Positions 1 to 6,838 of a stretch of 18,160 nucleotides of DNA are shown here, piece after piece. Source of the DNA: Pseudomonadota bacterium (GTDB lineage Bacteria > Pseudomonadota > Gammaproteobacteria > Burkholderiales > Burkholderiaceae_C). A program made the translations under genes and the position numbers. The notes beneath the pieces were generated by a model. That model saw only the letters and a program-made list of their open reading frames with translations. It was not told the origin of the DNA and searched no databases. The stretch's first letter is position 1. Each line of letters starts with the position of its first letter. The stretch lies in assembly GCA_023460715.1 (NCBI GenBank), contig JAEWPH010000004.1, forward strand, positions 1 through 18,160, in the 5' to 3' direction.

Positions 1-894
1 GGCGGTTTCCTCCAGCGCGCTGGCCTGCTGTTCGGTGCGGGCCGACAGGTCGTTGTTGCCCTGCGAGATCTCGGCGCTGGCCGTGGCCACGCTCTCGGCG
101 TTGCTGCGCACGCCGGACACCACGCGCACCAGGTTCTGCTGCATGTGCTGCAGCGCGCGCAGCAGTTCGGCGGCTTCATCGCGGCCCTGGGCGTCGATGG
201 GCTGGGTCAGGTCGCCCTCGGCGATCTGGCCGGCCCGCGTGGCCGCCAGGGTGAGCGGCCCGATGATGGAGCGGCTCAGCACGAAGGCGCAGCCCGCACC
301 GATCGCCAGGGCCAGCACCGTTCCCACGATGAGGATCAGGCGCCCCTGGGCCGCCTTGGCGCTGGCCTCCTGCCGGGAGGCCTCGTACAGCATGCGCTGG
401 CGCTCCTCCAGCGCGCGGATGCCGTTGATGTAGGCCTCGGCCAGCGGCCGGATGGTCTGGTCCAGTGCGGCGGACACGTCCTCGCCGGCCTGGCGCCGCT
501 TGAGCAGATCGGCGCGGGGGCCGCGGTAGGCCTCGCGCGCCGCATCGATGCGTGCGATCATGGCGCGCCCCTCGTCGGACTGGATCAGCGAGGCCACCTT
601 GTCGCGGGATGCCAGCGTGAACTGCGAGGTCTTGTCCATCTCCGCCATCCAGACGCCCATGCGGCTGGTGTCGGAGTCCAGCGCGGCGGCGCGCGTGCGG
701 ATCCAGTTCAGGTCGATGCTCTGGCGCCACTCCATGGCCGCCTTGGCCCGTTCGTTGTCGGTCGTGGTGAGCTCCTCTGCGCTGGCCGCCAGCTCCTGGA
801 GACGCCAGACACCGATGCCCGCGACGATCACGGTGATGAGCAGCACCAGGCCGAACGAGAGGGCCAGCCGGCTGCCGACGCGAAGTTGGTTCAA
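1..894 (-). CDS. Methyl-accepting chemotaxis protein, N-terminal part (cut by window edge)
   Basis: Membrane chemoreceptor that would signal to CheA/CheW; 298 codons are in the window and the C-terminal signalling rod lies beyond the left edge. The translation starts MNQLRVGSRLALSFGLVLL, giving a first membrane segment at about residues 10-30. A mainly helical periplasmic domain (about 33-183, four-helix-bundle type by length) follows, then a second membrane segment (about 184-204), a HAMP domain (about 205-258, with SRSIIGPL and IAEGDLTQPI) and the start of the methylation helix ending NNDLSARTEQQASALEETA, typical of Tsr/Tar-like receptors. I chose a TTG start at 892-894 because an AAGGAG ribosome site lies 7 bases upstream and the N-terminus matches the family; no ATG is as well placed. 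The ligand cannot be read from the sequence. It lies about 110 bases downstream of the chalcone-isomerase-like gene on the same strand and may share its transcript. Confidence 0.93.
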   Translation of the reverse strand, partial: MNQLRVGSRLALSFGLVLLITVIVAGIGVWRLQELAASAEELTTTDNERAKAAMEWRQSIDLNWIRTRAAALDSDTSRMGVWMAEMDKTSQFTLASRDKVASLIQSDEGRAMIARIDAAREAYRGPRADLLKRRQAGEDVSAALDQTIRPLAEAYINGIRALEERQRMLYEASRQEASAKAAQGRLILIVGTVLALAIGAGCAFVLSRSIIGPLTLAATRAGQIAEGDLTQPIDAQGRDEAAELLRALQHMQQNLVRVVSGVRSNAESVATASAEISQGNNDLSARTEQQASALEETA

Positions 895-1007
895 TTGGAG
901 GCTCCTTCCTGCCCTGGGATACTGGAGCGCACCTTACCGGCTTTGCCGCAAGGCAGAAGGCGGGGATTCCCCAGGGGGCCCGGGGGCCGTCGGCGCCGCC
1001 GCCGGGG

Positions 1008-1601
1008 TCAGCCGGCCTTGCCGAGCAGGGCGTCCTTGAGTTTCCAGTCCGCCGGCTGTGCCCCGAGCCAGATGCCGAGCAGGGCGTTGAAGAACTCCGG
1101 CTCCTTGAAGGGCTCGCCCTGTGCCTGCCCCTTCACCGTGATCACGGTGCCCGTGCCCGGGAGCCAGTCCACGGTGAAGCGATCGCCGGCGGCCAGCCGT
1201 TTGTGGTCCGCAAAGATCTGCCCCATGCGCACGATGCCGGGCACGAGCTTGGAGAACTGCGCCTTGTCCATGTTGTCTTCCATGCCGCGCGAGAACAGCT
1301 TGCCGAGCTCCGCCGAGTCGATCTCGCGCACCATGGTGATCGCCAGGCGCTTGGGGCCGGGCAGGGCCGCGACCTCCGCCGGCGTGGCGGCCTTGCGCTC
1401 CAGGTACAGCGCCGCCGCGTAGACCTTGAATACCGCCTTGTAGCGCAGCCCGGCGCCGTTCAGCGGCAGGGTGATGCCCTGCAGCTCCACCGCTGGCGGG
1501 AACTTCACGTCGCCCGTGGCCGCTGGCGCTGGCTGCGCCGCTGCTCCCAGGCCATAGAGCAGAGGTGCTGCGCACAGGGCGCGCCGCAGGGATGAGGGCA
1601 T
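1008..1601 (-). CDS. Exported chalcone isomerase-like protein
   Basis: A 197-residue protein of the bacterial chalcone-isomerase-like family, whose members share the fold of plant chalcone isomerase but mostly have no proven reaction. The N-terminus MPSSLRRALCAAPLLYGLGA is a cleavable signal peptide, probably cut near AAAQPA (about residue 22-27), so the mature protein should be periplasmic. The family-type segment GLRYKAVFKVYAAALYLERK and the later MVREIDSAELGKLF support the call. A TTG twelve bases upstream (1611-1613) is also open, but the ATG at 1599-1601 has GGAG six bases ahead, so I prefer it. It is divergent from the trp leader. Function is unknown; an enzymatic role in flavonoid chemistry should not be assumed. 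Confidence 0.85.
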   Translation of the reverse strand: MPSSLRRALCAAPLLYGLGAAAQPAPAATGDVKFPPAVELQGITLPLNGAGLRYKAVFKVYAAALYLERKAATPAEVAALPGPKRLAITMVREIDSAELGKLFSRGMEDNMDKAQFSKLVPGIVRMGQIFADHKRLAAGDRFTVDWLPGTGTVITVKGQAQGEPFKEPEFFNALLGIWLGAQPADWKLKDALLGKAG

Positions 1602-1755
1602 GGAGGGCTCCAAAAAAGAACGGGCGTGCTATTTGTCGAGGGGCATTGTCCCCAACGGTCGGTCCGGTCCACAACAGGGTTTCCGAGCGTGTCCGCCCGG
1701 CGTGGGCGTGTCCCAGCGCAGATGCAGGGTGATCGGTCGCGGCAGGGCAGGGCTT

Positions 1756-1764
1756 TGCTACACT
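1756..1764 (+). promoter_or_regulatory. Candidate extended -10 promoter of the trp operon
   Basis: TGCTACACT reads as an extended -10 element (TGn plus TACACT). No good -35 is seen 16-18 bases upstream, as is common for extended -10 promoters. Transcription would start near 1771, only about two bases before the leader peptide ATG at 1773. Base pattern only; not proven. Confidence 0.45.
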
Positions 1765-1772
1765 TTGTCCCC

Positions 1773-1856
1773 ATGTTCATTCATCACGTGTTCATCACAG
1801 GTTGTAGCGACCGGGGAGCCTGGCCCTGGCGCAAGCCTGTTTCATCGACCGTTTGA
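1773..1856 (+). CDS. trpL: Putative trp operon leader peptide
   Basis: A 27-codon reading frame that starts MFIHHVFITG and continues with GAWPWRKP. Two Trp codons (1821-1823 and 1827-1829, residues 17 and 19) are separated by one Pro codon, the hallmark of ribosome-mediated trp attenuation. It lies 125 bases before trpE on the same strand and ends with TGA at 1854-1856. Six bases after that stop begins the 5' arm of a possible antiterminator, which is the spacing the classic mechanism needs. No Shine-Dalgarno sequence precedes the ATG, and the only promoter-like element ends eight bases before it, so translation may be leaderless. The role is inferred from position and codon content; the peptide itself would have no further function. 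Confidence 0.7.
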   Translation: MFIHHVFITGCSDRGAWPWRKPVSSTV

Positions 1857-1861
1857 TGGCA

Positions 1862-1904
1862 CCTGGGGCACTTCCCAGCGTGCGCCCGTGGCCCCGAGGG
1901 GCCA
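1862..1904 (+). promoter_or_regulatory. trp attenuator: alternative antiterminator and terminator-like hairpins
   Basis: Two mutually exclusive pairings are visible. The terminator-like hairpin is TGGCCCC (1889-1895) with GGGGCCA (1898-1904), effectively six base pairs around CGAG. The alternative pairs 1862-1871 (CCTGGGGCAC) with 1888-1899 (GTGGCCCCGAGG), with two single-base bulges, and would take up the terminator's 5' arm. A ribosome at the leader stop codon (1854-1856) would cover the start of 1862-1871 and favour the terminator-like hairpin. One stalled at the Trp codons would leave it free. A smaller CTGGG/CCCAG hairpin (1863-1867/1874-1878) competes. No U-run follows the terminator-like stem, so the way it stops expression is unclear. 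Confidence 0.5.
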
Positions 1905-1922
1905 AGACCATGAATGAATGAA

Positions 1923-1982
1923 CTGCGGTGTAGCCCGCGCCCGAGCGCGCACGACGGCCACCGCAGCAGCTGGGAACTGCTG
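1923..1982 (+). promoter_or_regulatory. Folded trpE 5' untranslated segment with Shine-Dalgarno in a hairpin loop
   Basis: CTGCGGTG (1923-1930) pairs with CACCGCAG (1959-1966), eight perfect base pairs, enclosing an inner stem CGCGC/GCGCG (1936-1940/1945-1949). Next to it CAGCAG (1964-1969) pairs with CTGCTG (1977-1982) around the loop CTGGGAA, which holds the only Shine-Dalgarno-like bases (GGGA) for the GTG start of trpE at 1982. The two stems share bases 1964-1966, so they cannot both be complete. This could tune trpE translation. Confidence 0.4.
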
Positions 1983-3481
1983 TGATCACTGAACTCGAAT
2001 TCAAAAGCCTGGCCGGCGAAGGCTACAACCGCATTCCGCTGATGGCGGAAGCCTTTGCGGACCTGGAAACCCCTCTCTCCCTCTACCTCAAGCTGGCGCA
2101 CAGCAAGGACGGCGGCAAGTACAGCTTCCTGCTGGAGTCCGTGGTGGGCGGCGAGCGCTTCGGCCGCTACAGCTTCATCGGCCTGCCGGCGCGTACGCTG
2201 CTGCGTGCCACGGGCTTCGGCGCCGCCGCCAAGACCGAGGTGGTGACCGACGGCCAGGTGGTGGAAACCGCGCCTGGCAACCCGCTCGACTTCATCGCCG
2301 ACTACCAGAAGCGCTTCAAGGTCGCGCTGCGCCCCGGGCTGCCGCGCTTTTGCGGCGGGCTGGCCGGCTACTTCGGGTATGACGCGGTGCGCTACATCGA
2401 GAAGAAGCTCGAAGACAGCTGCCCTCCCGACACGCTGGGCTGCCCCGACATTCTGCTGCTGCAGTGCGAGGAGCTGGCCGTCATCGACAACCTGTCGGGC
2501 AAGCTCTACCTGATCGTCTACGCCGATCCGGCCCAGCCCGAGGCGTATGCCAAGGCCAAGAAGCGTTTGCGCGAACTCAAGGAGCAGCTCAAGTACTCGG
2601 TGAGCGCTCCCGTCGTGCGGCCGACCGAAAGCCACCCCGCCCAGCGCAGCTTCGCCAAGGCCGACTACCTGGCCGCCGTGGACCGCGCCAAGGAACTCAT
2701 CGCCGCCGGTGACTTCATGCAGGTGCAGGTGGGGCAGCGCATCCACAAGCGCTACACCGAAAGCCCCTTGAGCCTGTACCGCGCGCTGCGTTCGCTGAAC
2801 CCGTCGCCCTACATGTACTACTACCACTTCGGCGACTTCCATGTGGTGGGCGCGAGCCCGGAGATTCTGGTGCGGCAAGAAAGTACACCGGAGGGCCAGA
2901 AGATCACCATTCGCCCGCTGGCCGGCACGCGCCCGCGCGGCGCCACGCCCGAGAAGGACAAGGCGACCGAGGTCGAGCTCATCAACGACCCCAAGGAGCG
3001 CGCCGAGCATGTGATGCTCATCGACCTGGCGCGCAACGACATCGGCCGCATCGCCAAGACGGGCACCGTGAAGGTGACCGAGGCCTTCGCGGTCGAGCGG
3101 TACAGCCACGTGATGCACATCGTGAGCAACGTCGAGGGCATCCTGCACGACGGCATGACCAGCATGGATGTGCTGAAAGCCACGTTCCCGGCCGGCACGC
3201 TGACGGGGGCGCCCAAGGTGCACGCCATGGAGCTGATCGACCAGCTGGAACCCTCCAAGCGCGGCCTGTACGGCGGTGCCTGCGGCTACCTGAGCTACGC
3301 CGGCGACATGGATGTGGCCATCGCCATCCGCACCGGCATCATCAAGGACGGCACGCTGTACGTGCAGGCGGCGGCCGGCGTGGTGGCCGACTCGGTGCCC
3401 GAGCTGGAGTGGAAGGAAACCGAACACAAGGCGCGCGCGCTGTTGCGCGCCGCAGAACTCGTAGAGGAAGGCCTGGAATGA
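1982..3481 (+). CDS. trpE: Anthranilate synthase component I
   Basis: Converts chorismate to anthranilate with ammonia supplied by TrpG, the first committed step of tryptophan synthesis, in the cytoplasm. The 499-residue product has the usual TrpE length. The N-terminal regulatory region carries LLES (residues 50-53), the motif involved in tryptophan feedback inhibition, followed by GRYSFIG. The catalytic chorismate-binding half shows SPEILVR, RPLAGTRPRG, HVMLIDLARNDIGR, FPAGTLTGAPK and RGLYGGACGYLSYAGDMD. The start is GTG at 1982 (MITELEFKSLAGEG), as family members usually begin there; its ribosome site is weak (GGGA) and lies in a hairpin loop. The end overlaps the mutase start by ATGA, indicating translational coupling. 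Control probably combines attenuation in the leader with feedback inhibition. Confidence 0.97.
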   Translation: MITELEFKSLAGEGYNRIPLMAEAFADLETPLSLYLKLAHSKDGGKYSFLLESVVGGERFGRYSFIGLPARTLLRATGFGAAAKTEVVTDGQVVETAPGNPLDFIADYQKRFKVALRPGLPRFCGGLAGYFGYDAVRYIEKKLEDSCPPDTLGCPDILLLQCEELAVIDNLSGKLYLIVYADPAQPEAYAKAKKRLRELKEQLKYSVSAPVVRPTESHPAQRSFAKADYLAAVDRAKELIAAGDFMQVQVGQRIHKRYTESPLSLYRALRSLNPSPYMYYYHFGDFHVVGASPEILVRQESTPEGQKITIRPLAGTRPRGATPEKDKATEVELINDPKERAEHVMLIDLARNDIGRIAKTGTVKVTEAFAVERYSHVMHIVSNVEGILHDGMTSMDVLKATFPAGTLTGAPKVHAMELIDQLEPSKRGLYGGACGYLSYAGDMDVAIAIRTGIIKDGTLYVQAAAGVVADSVPELEWKETEHKARALLRAAELVEEGLE

Positions 3482-3825
3482 CCCGCGCGATCGACAAGAC
3501 CCAAGCCTGCAAGAGCATGGCCGAAGTGCGGGCCCATGTGGATGCGCTGGACGACATCCTGGTGCCCCTGCTGGTGGAGCGCGGGGGCTACATGACGCAG
3601 GCGGCGATCAACAAGCCGCGGCAGTCGCAGGTGCGCGATGAAGACCGCATCGAGACCATCGTGCGCCGCGTGCGTGCCCGGGCTGAGGCCGAGGGCGGCG
3701 AGCCCGACGTGATCGAGGCCATCTACCGCAGCATGATGGAGGCGTACATCGCCTACGAACACCGCGAGTTCGACCGGCTGGTCGCTGCGGGCCGCAAGCA
3801 ACCGAGCCAGGAGCCCACCGCATGA
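3478..3825 (+). CDS. Chorismate mutase, AroQ/PchB-like, inside the trp operon
   Basis: A 115-residue all-helical AroQ-fold protein expected to turn chorismate into prephenate. Spacing of the active-site residues fits the family: Arg18, Arg35 and Lys46 match Arg11, Arg28 and Lys39 of the E. coli domain. Arg53 and Glu94 are candidates for the later positions; glutamate in place of glutamine at the last one is known in yeast mutase. The segment AAINKP...[11 protein letters not shown]...[13 protein letters not shown] resembles the isochorismate-pyruvate lyase PchB, so either activity is possible. A good ribosome site (GAGGAAGG) lies inside the end of trpE, and both its ends overlap neighbours by ATGA. 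It competes with TrpE for chorismate, so its placement in this operon is notable. Confidence 0.85.
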   Translation: MTRAIDKTQACKSMAEVRAHVDALDDILVPLLVERGGYMTQAAINKPRQSQVRDEDRIETIVRRVRARAEAEGGEPDVIEAIYRSMMEAYIAYEHREFDRLVAAGRKQPSQEPTA

Positions 3826-4400
3826 CCCGCCTCTTGATGGTCGACAACTACGACAGCTTCACCTACAACATCGTCCAGTACTTCGGCGAGCTGGGCGCCG
3901 AAGTCGAAGTGTTCCGCAACGACGAGATCACGCTGGAGGGCATTGCGGCGCGCGCCCCCGACCGGCTCGTCATCTCGCCCGGCCCGTGCTCGCCGGCCGA
4001 GGCCGGCATCTCGGTGGCGGCAATCCAGCACTTCGCCGGCAAGCTGCCGATTCTGGGCGTGTGCCTGGGCCACCAGAGCATCGGCGCGGCCTTCGGCGGC
4101 ACCATCGTGCGGGCGCAGGAGCTGATGCATGGCAAGACCAGCGTCATCACCACCACGCAGAAGGGCGTGTTCGCGGGCCTGCCGGAGCAGTTCACCGTGA
4201 ACCGCTACCACTCGCTGTCGATCGAGCGCGGAAGCTGCCCGGACGTGCTGGAGGTGACGGCCTGGACCCAGGATGGCGAGATCATGGGCGTGCGCCACAA
4301 GGAGCTGGCCATCGAGGGCGTGCAGTTCCATCCGGAAAGCATCCTCACCGAACACGGCCACGCCATGCTGAAGAACTTCCTGCAGGAACAGCGCGCATGA
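3822..4400 (+). CDS. trpG: Anthranilate synthase component II, glutamine amidotransferase
   Basis: Provides ammonia from glutamine to TrpE. The 192-residue class I glutamine amidotransferase begins [20 protein letters not shown]. It shows the oxyanion segment SPGPCSP, the nucleophile Cys81 in [10 protein letters not shown], and His170 and Glu172 in GVQFHPES, so the catalytic triad is intact. The length is normal for a stand-alone TrpG. In many bacteria this subunit also serves para-aminobenzoate synthase (PabA role); that dual use cannot be judged here. Start and stop overlap the mutase and the DinB-like gene by ATGA, so four consecutive genes are probably translated in a coupled way. Confidence 0.97.
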   Translation: MTRLLMVDNYDSFTYNIVQYFGELGAEVEVFRNDEITLEGIAARAPDRLVISPGPCSPAEAGISVAAIQHFAGKLPILGVCLGHQSIGAAFGGTIVRAQELMHGKTSVITTTQKGVFAGLPEQFTVNRYHSLSIERGSCPDVLEVTAWTQDGEIMGVRHKELAIEGVQFHPESILTEHGHAMLKNFLQEQRA

Positions 4401-4933
4401 CGGCGCCCTCCGGGGGCGACGCACCCGCTGCCGCCGGCCCGTTCGCCCAGCTGTTCCAGTACAAGCGCTGGGCCAACGAGGAACTGCTCGCGCTGGGCGA
4501 GTCATCGCAGGCCGCGTTGCCCGAAGACGACCGACGGCTCTTCGTGCGCATCCTGAACCACACCTACGTGGTGGACCGCATCTTCGCGAGCCACTTGCAG
4601 AGCCTGCCGCAGACGGCCTACGCAGCGACCAACACCGAAGAGACGCCGACACTGCCCGCCTTGCGGGACGCGGTCCGCGCGTCGGACGACTGGTATCTGC
4701 AGTACGCCAGCGGGCTCGACGCAGGCGCACTGGCCGAGCCCGTGCCGTTCCGCTTCACCGATGGCGACACCGGCACCATGACGCGGGCCGAGATCCTGAA
4801 CCACATCGTGGTCCACGGCACCTACCACCGGGGCGCGGCCGGCCGCATCCTGGCGGGGCATGCGGTGCCGCCGCCGCGCGACGCGCTCACCACCTTCCTG
4901 CACCGCCTGCAACCGGAGCGACGCTGGTCGTAG
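4397..4933 (+). CDS. DinB-family putative metal-dependent hydrolase
   Basis: A 178-residue protein of the DinB/YfiT-like four-helix-bundle family. It shows the expected metal-binding histidines: His55 in [11 protein letters not shown], and His140 and His144 in [15 protein letters not shown], with His136 nearby. The N-terminal [16 protein letters not shown] is also family-typical. Members include thiol-dependent transferases and many proteins of unknown role; despite the name no DNA-damage function follows. The first 15 residues are rich in Ala, Gly and Pro and probably disordered. It overlaps trpG by ATGA and ends four bases before the LysE-type gene, so it is firmly inside the operon, though no known tryptophan step needs it. 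Confidence 0.88.
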   Translation: MTAPSGGDAPAAAGPFAQLFQYKRWANEELLALGESSQAALPEDDRRLFVRILNHTYVVDRIFASHLQSLPQTAYAATNTEETPTLPALRDAVRASDDWYLQYASGLDAGALAEPVPFRFTDGDTGTMTRAEILNHIVVHGTYHRGAAGRILAGHAVPPPRDALTTFLHRLQPERRWS

Positions 4934-4937
4934 CGCC

Positions 4938-5606
4938 ATGCCTGACAGCCACCAACTGCTCATGTTCATCGCGGCCGGATGGCTGCTCAACCTCACGCCC
5001 GGCCCGGACGTGCTCTACATCGTGTCCAACGCGCTCAAGTCCGGCATTCGCGCGGGCATCGTCGCCGGCCTGGGCATCACGGCGGGGTGCTTCGTGCACA
5101 TCTTCGCTGCGGCCATCGGCGTGGGTGCGCTGCTGGCCACGTCGGCCACGGCGTTCACCGTGCTCAAGTGGGCGGGCGCGGCGTACCTGATGTGGATGGG
5201 GGTGCGCATGCTGCTGTCCCGACCTGCGGGCGATGGAAACAGTGCGGCCGCGCTGGCGGCTGCCAAGGCGTCAGCCGGCGCGGCCGCCACGCCGCTGTCG
5301 AAGGCCTTCTTCGGCGGGTTCTGGACCAACGTGCTCAACCCCAAGGTCGCGATCTTCTTCCTGGCCTTCGTGCCGCAGTTCATCGCGCCGGGCACCGAGA
5401 ACAAGGCGCTGGCCTTCGTGCTGCTGGGCGTGCTGTTCAACGTCAATGCGATTCCGGTCAACACCGGCTGGGCGCTGGCAGCGGGCTGGATGGCGCGGCG
5501 CATGGGCGCGGTGCAGCGCGGCATGCACTGGCTGGACCGCGTGGCCGGCGCGATGTTCATCGGCTTCGGCCTCAAGCTGGCCTTCACGGATCAGCCCACG
5601 CGTTGA
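4938..5606 (+). CDS. LysE/RhtB-family amino acid exporter
   Basis: A 222-residue inner-membrane protein of the LysE superfamily, which exports amino acids or related small molecules by proton exchange. The family signature is seen in [21 protein letters not shown] (residues about 17-37), followed by [20 protein letters not shown] and the later [21 protein letters not shown]. About six hydrophobic segments span the protein. The start follows the DinB-like stop by four bases and has no strong ribosome site, so coupling is likely. The substrate cannot be read from the sequence. Its place between trpG and trpD makes an aromatic amino acid or pathway intermediate a reasonable guess, but only a guess. 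Confidence 0.92.
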   Translation: MPDSHQLLMFIAAGWLLNLTPGPDVLYIVSNALKSGIRAGIVAGLGITAGCFVHIFAAAIGVGALLATSATAFTVLKWAGAAYLMWMGVRMLLSRPAGDGNSAAALAAAKASAGAAATPLSKAFFGGFWTNVLNPKVAIFFLAFVPQFIAPGTENKALAFVLLGVLFNVNAIPVNTGWALAAGWMARRMGAVQRGMHWLDRVAGAMFIGFGLKLAFTDQPTR

Positions 5607-5643
5607 ATCAGACGGCCACCGCCGTAGAAACACTGGAAACACC

Positions 5644-6675
5644 ATGTCCATCACCCCCCAGGAAGCGCTGCAGCGCACCATCGAGCACCGCGAAATCTTC
5701 CACGACGAGATGCTGTCGCTGATGCGCCTCATCATGCGCGGCGAGCTGTCGCCCGTGATGACCGCCGCCATCGTGACCGGCCTGCGCGTGAAGAAGGAAA
5801 CCATCGGCGAGATCACCGCCGCCGCGCAGGTGATGCGCGAGTTCTCCACCAAGGTGCACGTGCTGGACGATGCGCACCTGGTGGACATCGTGGGCACCGG
5901 CGGCGATGGCGCCAACACCTTCAACATCTCCACCTGCTCGATGTTCGTGGCCGCCGCGGCGGGCGCCAAGGTCAGCAAGCACGGCGGGCGCGGCGTCTCC
6001 AGCAAGAGCGGCAGCGCCGACGTGATGGAGTCGCTGGGCGTGCACATCAATCTGCCGCCGGAGGCGATTGCGCAGTGCATCGCCGACGTGGGCATCGGCT
6101 TCATGTTCGCGCCCAACCACCATCCAGCCATGAAGAATGTGGCGCCCGTGCGCAAGGAGCTGGGCGTGCGCACGATCTTCAACATCCTGGGCCCGCTCAC
6201 CAATCCGGCCAGTGCGCCCAACATCCTCATGGGCGTGTTCCACCCCGATCTGGTGGGCATCCAGGTGCGTGCGCTGCAGCGCCTGGGCGCCGACCACGCG
6301 CTGGTGGTGTACGGCCGCGACGGCATGGACGAGGTGAGCCTGGGCGCCGCCACGATGGTGGGCGAGCTCAAGAACGGCGAGATCACCGAGTACGAGATCC
6401 ATCCCGAAGACTTCGGCCTGCCCATGGCCAGCAACCGCACGCTCAAGGTGGACACACCCGAGCAGTCGCGCGAGCTGCTGCGCGCGGTGCTGAAGGGCGA
6501 GCCCGGCCCCGCGCACGACATCGTCTGCCTGAACGCCGGCGCCGCGCTGTATGCGGCCAACGTGGCCAGCTCCATCGCCGACGGCCTGCAGAAGGCCCGC
6601 GCGGCGATTGCCAGCGGCGCGGCGCACGGCAAGCTCGAACAGCTCATCGCGCGCAGCCGCGCGCTGGCAGCCTGA
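5644..6675 (+). CDS. trpD: Anthranilate phosphoribosyltransferase
   Basis: Joins anthranilate with phosphoribosyl pyrophosphate, the second step of the pathway. The 343-residue product has family length. It carries the pyrophosphate-binding [14 protein letters not shown] (residues 84-97), the segment [16 protein letters not shown] (from 112) and the anthranilate-site region [25 protein letters not shown], followed by [11 protein letters not shown]. The usual KHGNR motif reads KHGGR here. The start ATG at 5644 has GGAAA a few bases upstream and gives the expected N-terminus; a 37-base gap separates it from the exporter gene. It is followed ten bases later by a small membrane-protein gene. Confidence 0.97.
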   Translation: MSITPQEALQRTIEHREIFHDEMLSLMRLIMRGELSPVMTAAIVTGLRVKKETIGEITAAAQVMREFSTKVHVLDDAHLVDIVGTGGDGANTFNISTCSMFVAAAAGAKVSKHGGRGVSSKSGSADVMESLGVHINLPPEAIAQCIADVGIGFMFAPNHHPAMKNVAPVRKELGVRTIFNILGPLTNPASAPNILMGVFHPDLVGIQVRALQRLGADHALVVYGRDGMDEVSLGAATMVGELKNGEITEYEIHPEDFGLPMASNRTLKVDTPEQSRELLRAVLKGEPGPAHDIVCLNAGAALYAANVASSIADGLQKARAAIASGAAHGKLEQLIARSRALAA

Positions 6676-6685
6676 GGCGCACGCC

Positions 6686-6838
6686 ATGTGGCGCGACCCC
6701 GGCGCGTGGATCGCCATCGGCATCTCGCTGCTGTTCATCGTCGTGGGCATCGTGATGCACCGCGTGTTCGTCAAAGTTCTGAAGCAGGGTGCTACGGCGC
6801 CTGAGCCCATTCCCAAGAAGGTCCCCGACCATGAGTGA
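6686..6838 (+). CDS. Small single-pass membrane protein between trpD and trpC
   Basis: A 50-residue reading frame with no family that I recognise. It begins MWRDPGAW, has one strongly hydrophobic segment at about residues 7-25 ([17 protein letters not shown]), then a basic stretch (RVFVKVLK) and a proline- and charge-rich tail ([11 protein letters not shown]). By the positive-inside rule the C-terminus is probably cytoplasmic. It starts ten bases after the trpD stop, and its last codons overlap the trpC start by eight bases (ATGAGTGA). That makes a chance frame less likely and suggests coupling to trpC. No strong ribosome site is visible (AGGCGCACGCC precedes it). Function unknown; a membrane anchor or regulator role is speculation. 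Confidence 0.62.
   Translation: MWRDPGAWIAIGISLLFIVVGIVMHRVFVKVLKQGATAPEPIPKKVPDHE

Noticed and set aside
1640..1653. GGGG-N6-CCCC inverted repeat as an operator for the chalcone-isomerase-like gene
   Set aside because: Only four base pairs per arm and no regulator to match; too likely by chance at this GC content.
1784..3427. Long open frame on the minus strand opposite trpE
   Set aside because: His-, Gly- and Leu-rich translation with no domain pattern; it is the antisense shadow of trpE, as expected in GC-rich DNA.
5271..6816. Overlapping minus-strand open frames opposite the exporter and trpD
   Set aside because: Shadow frames of well-supported plus-strand genes; no ribosome sites or recognisable domains.
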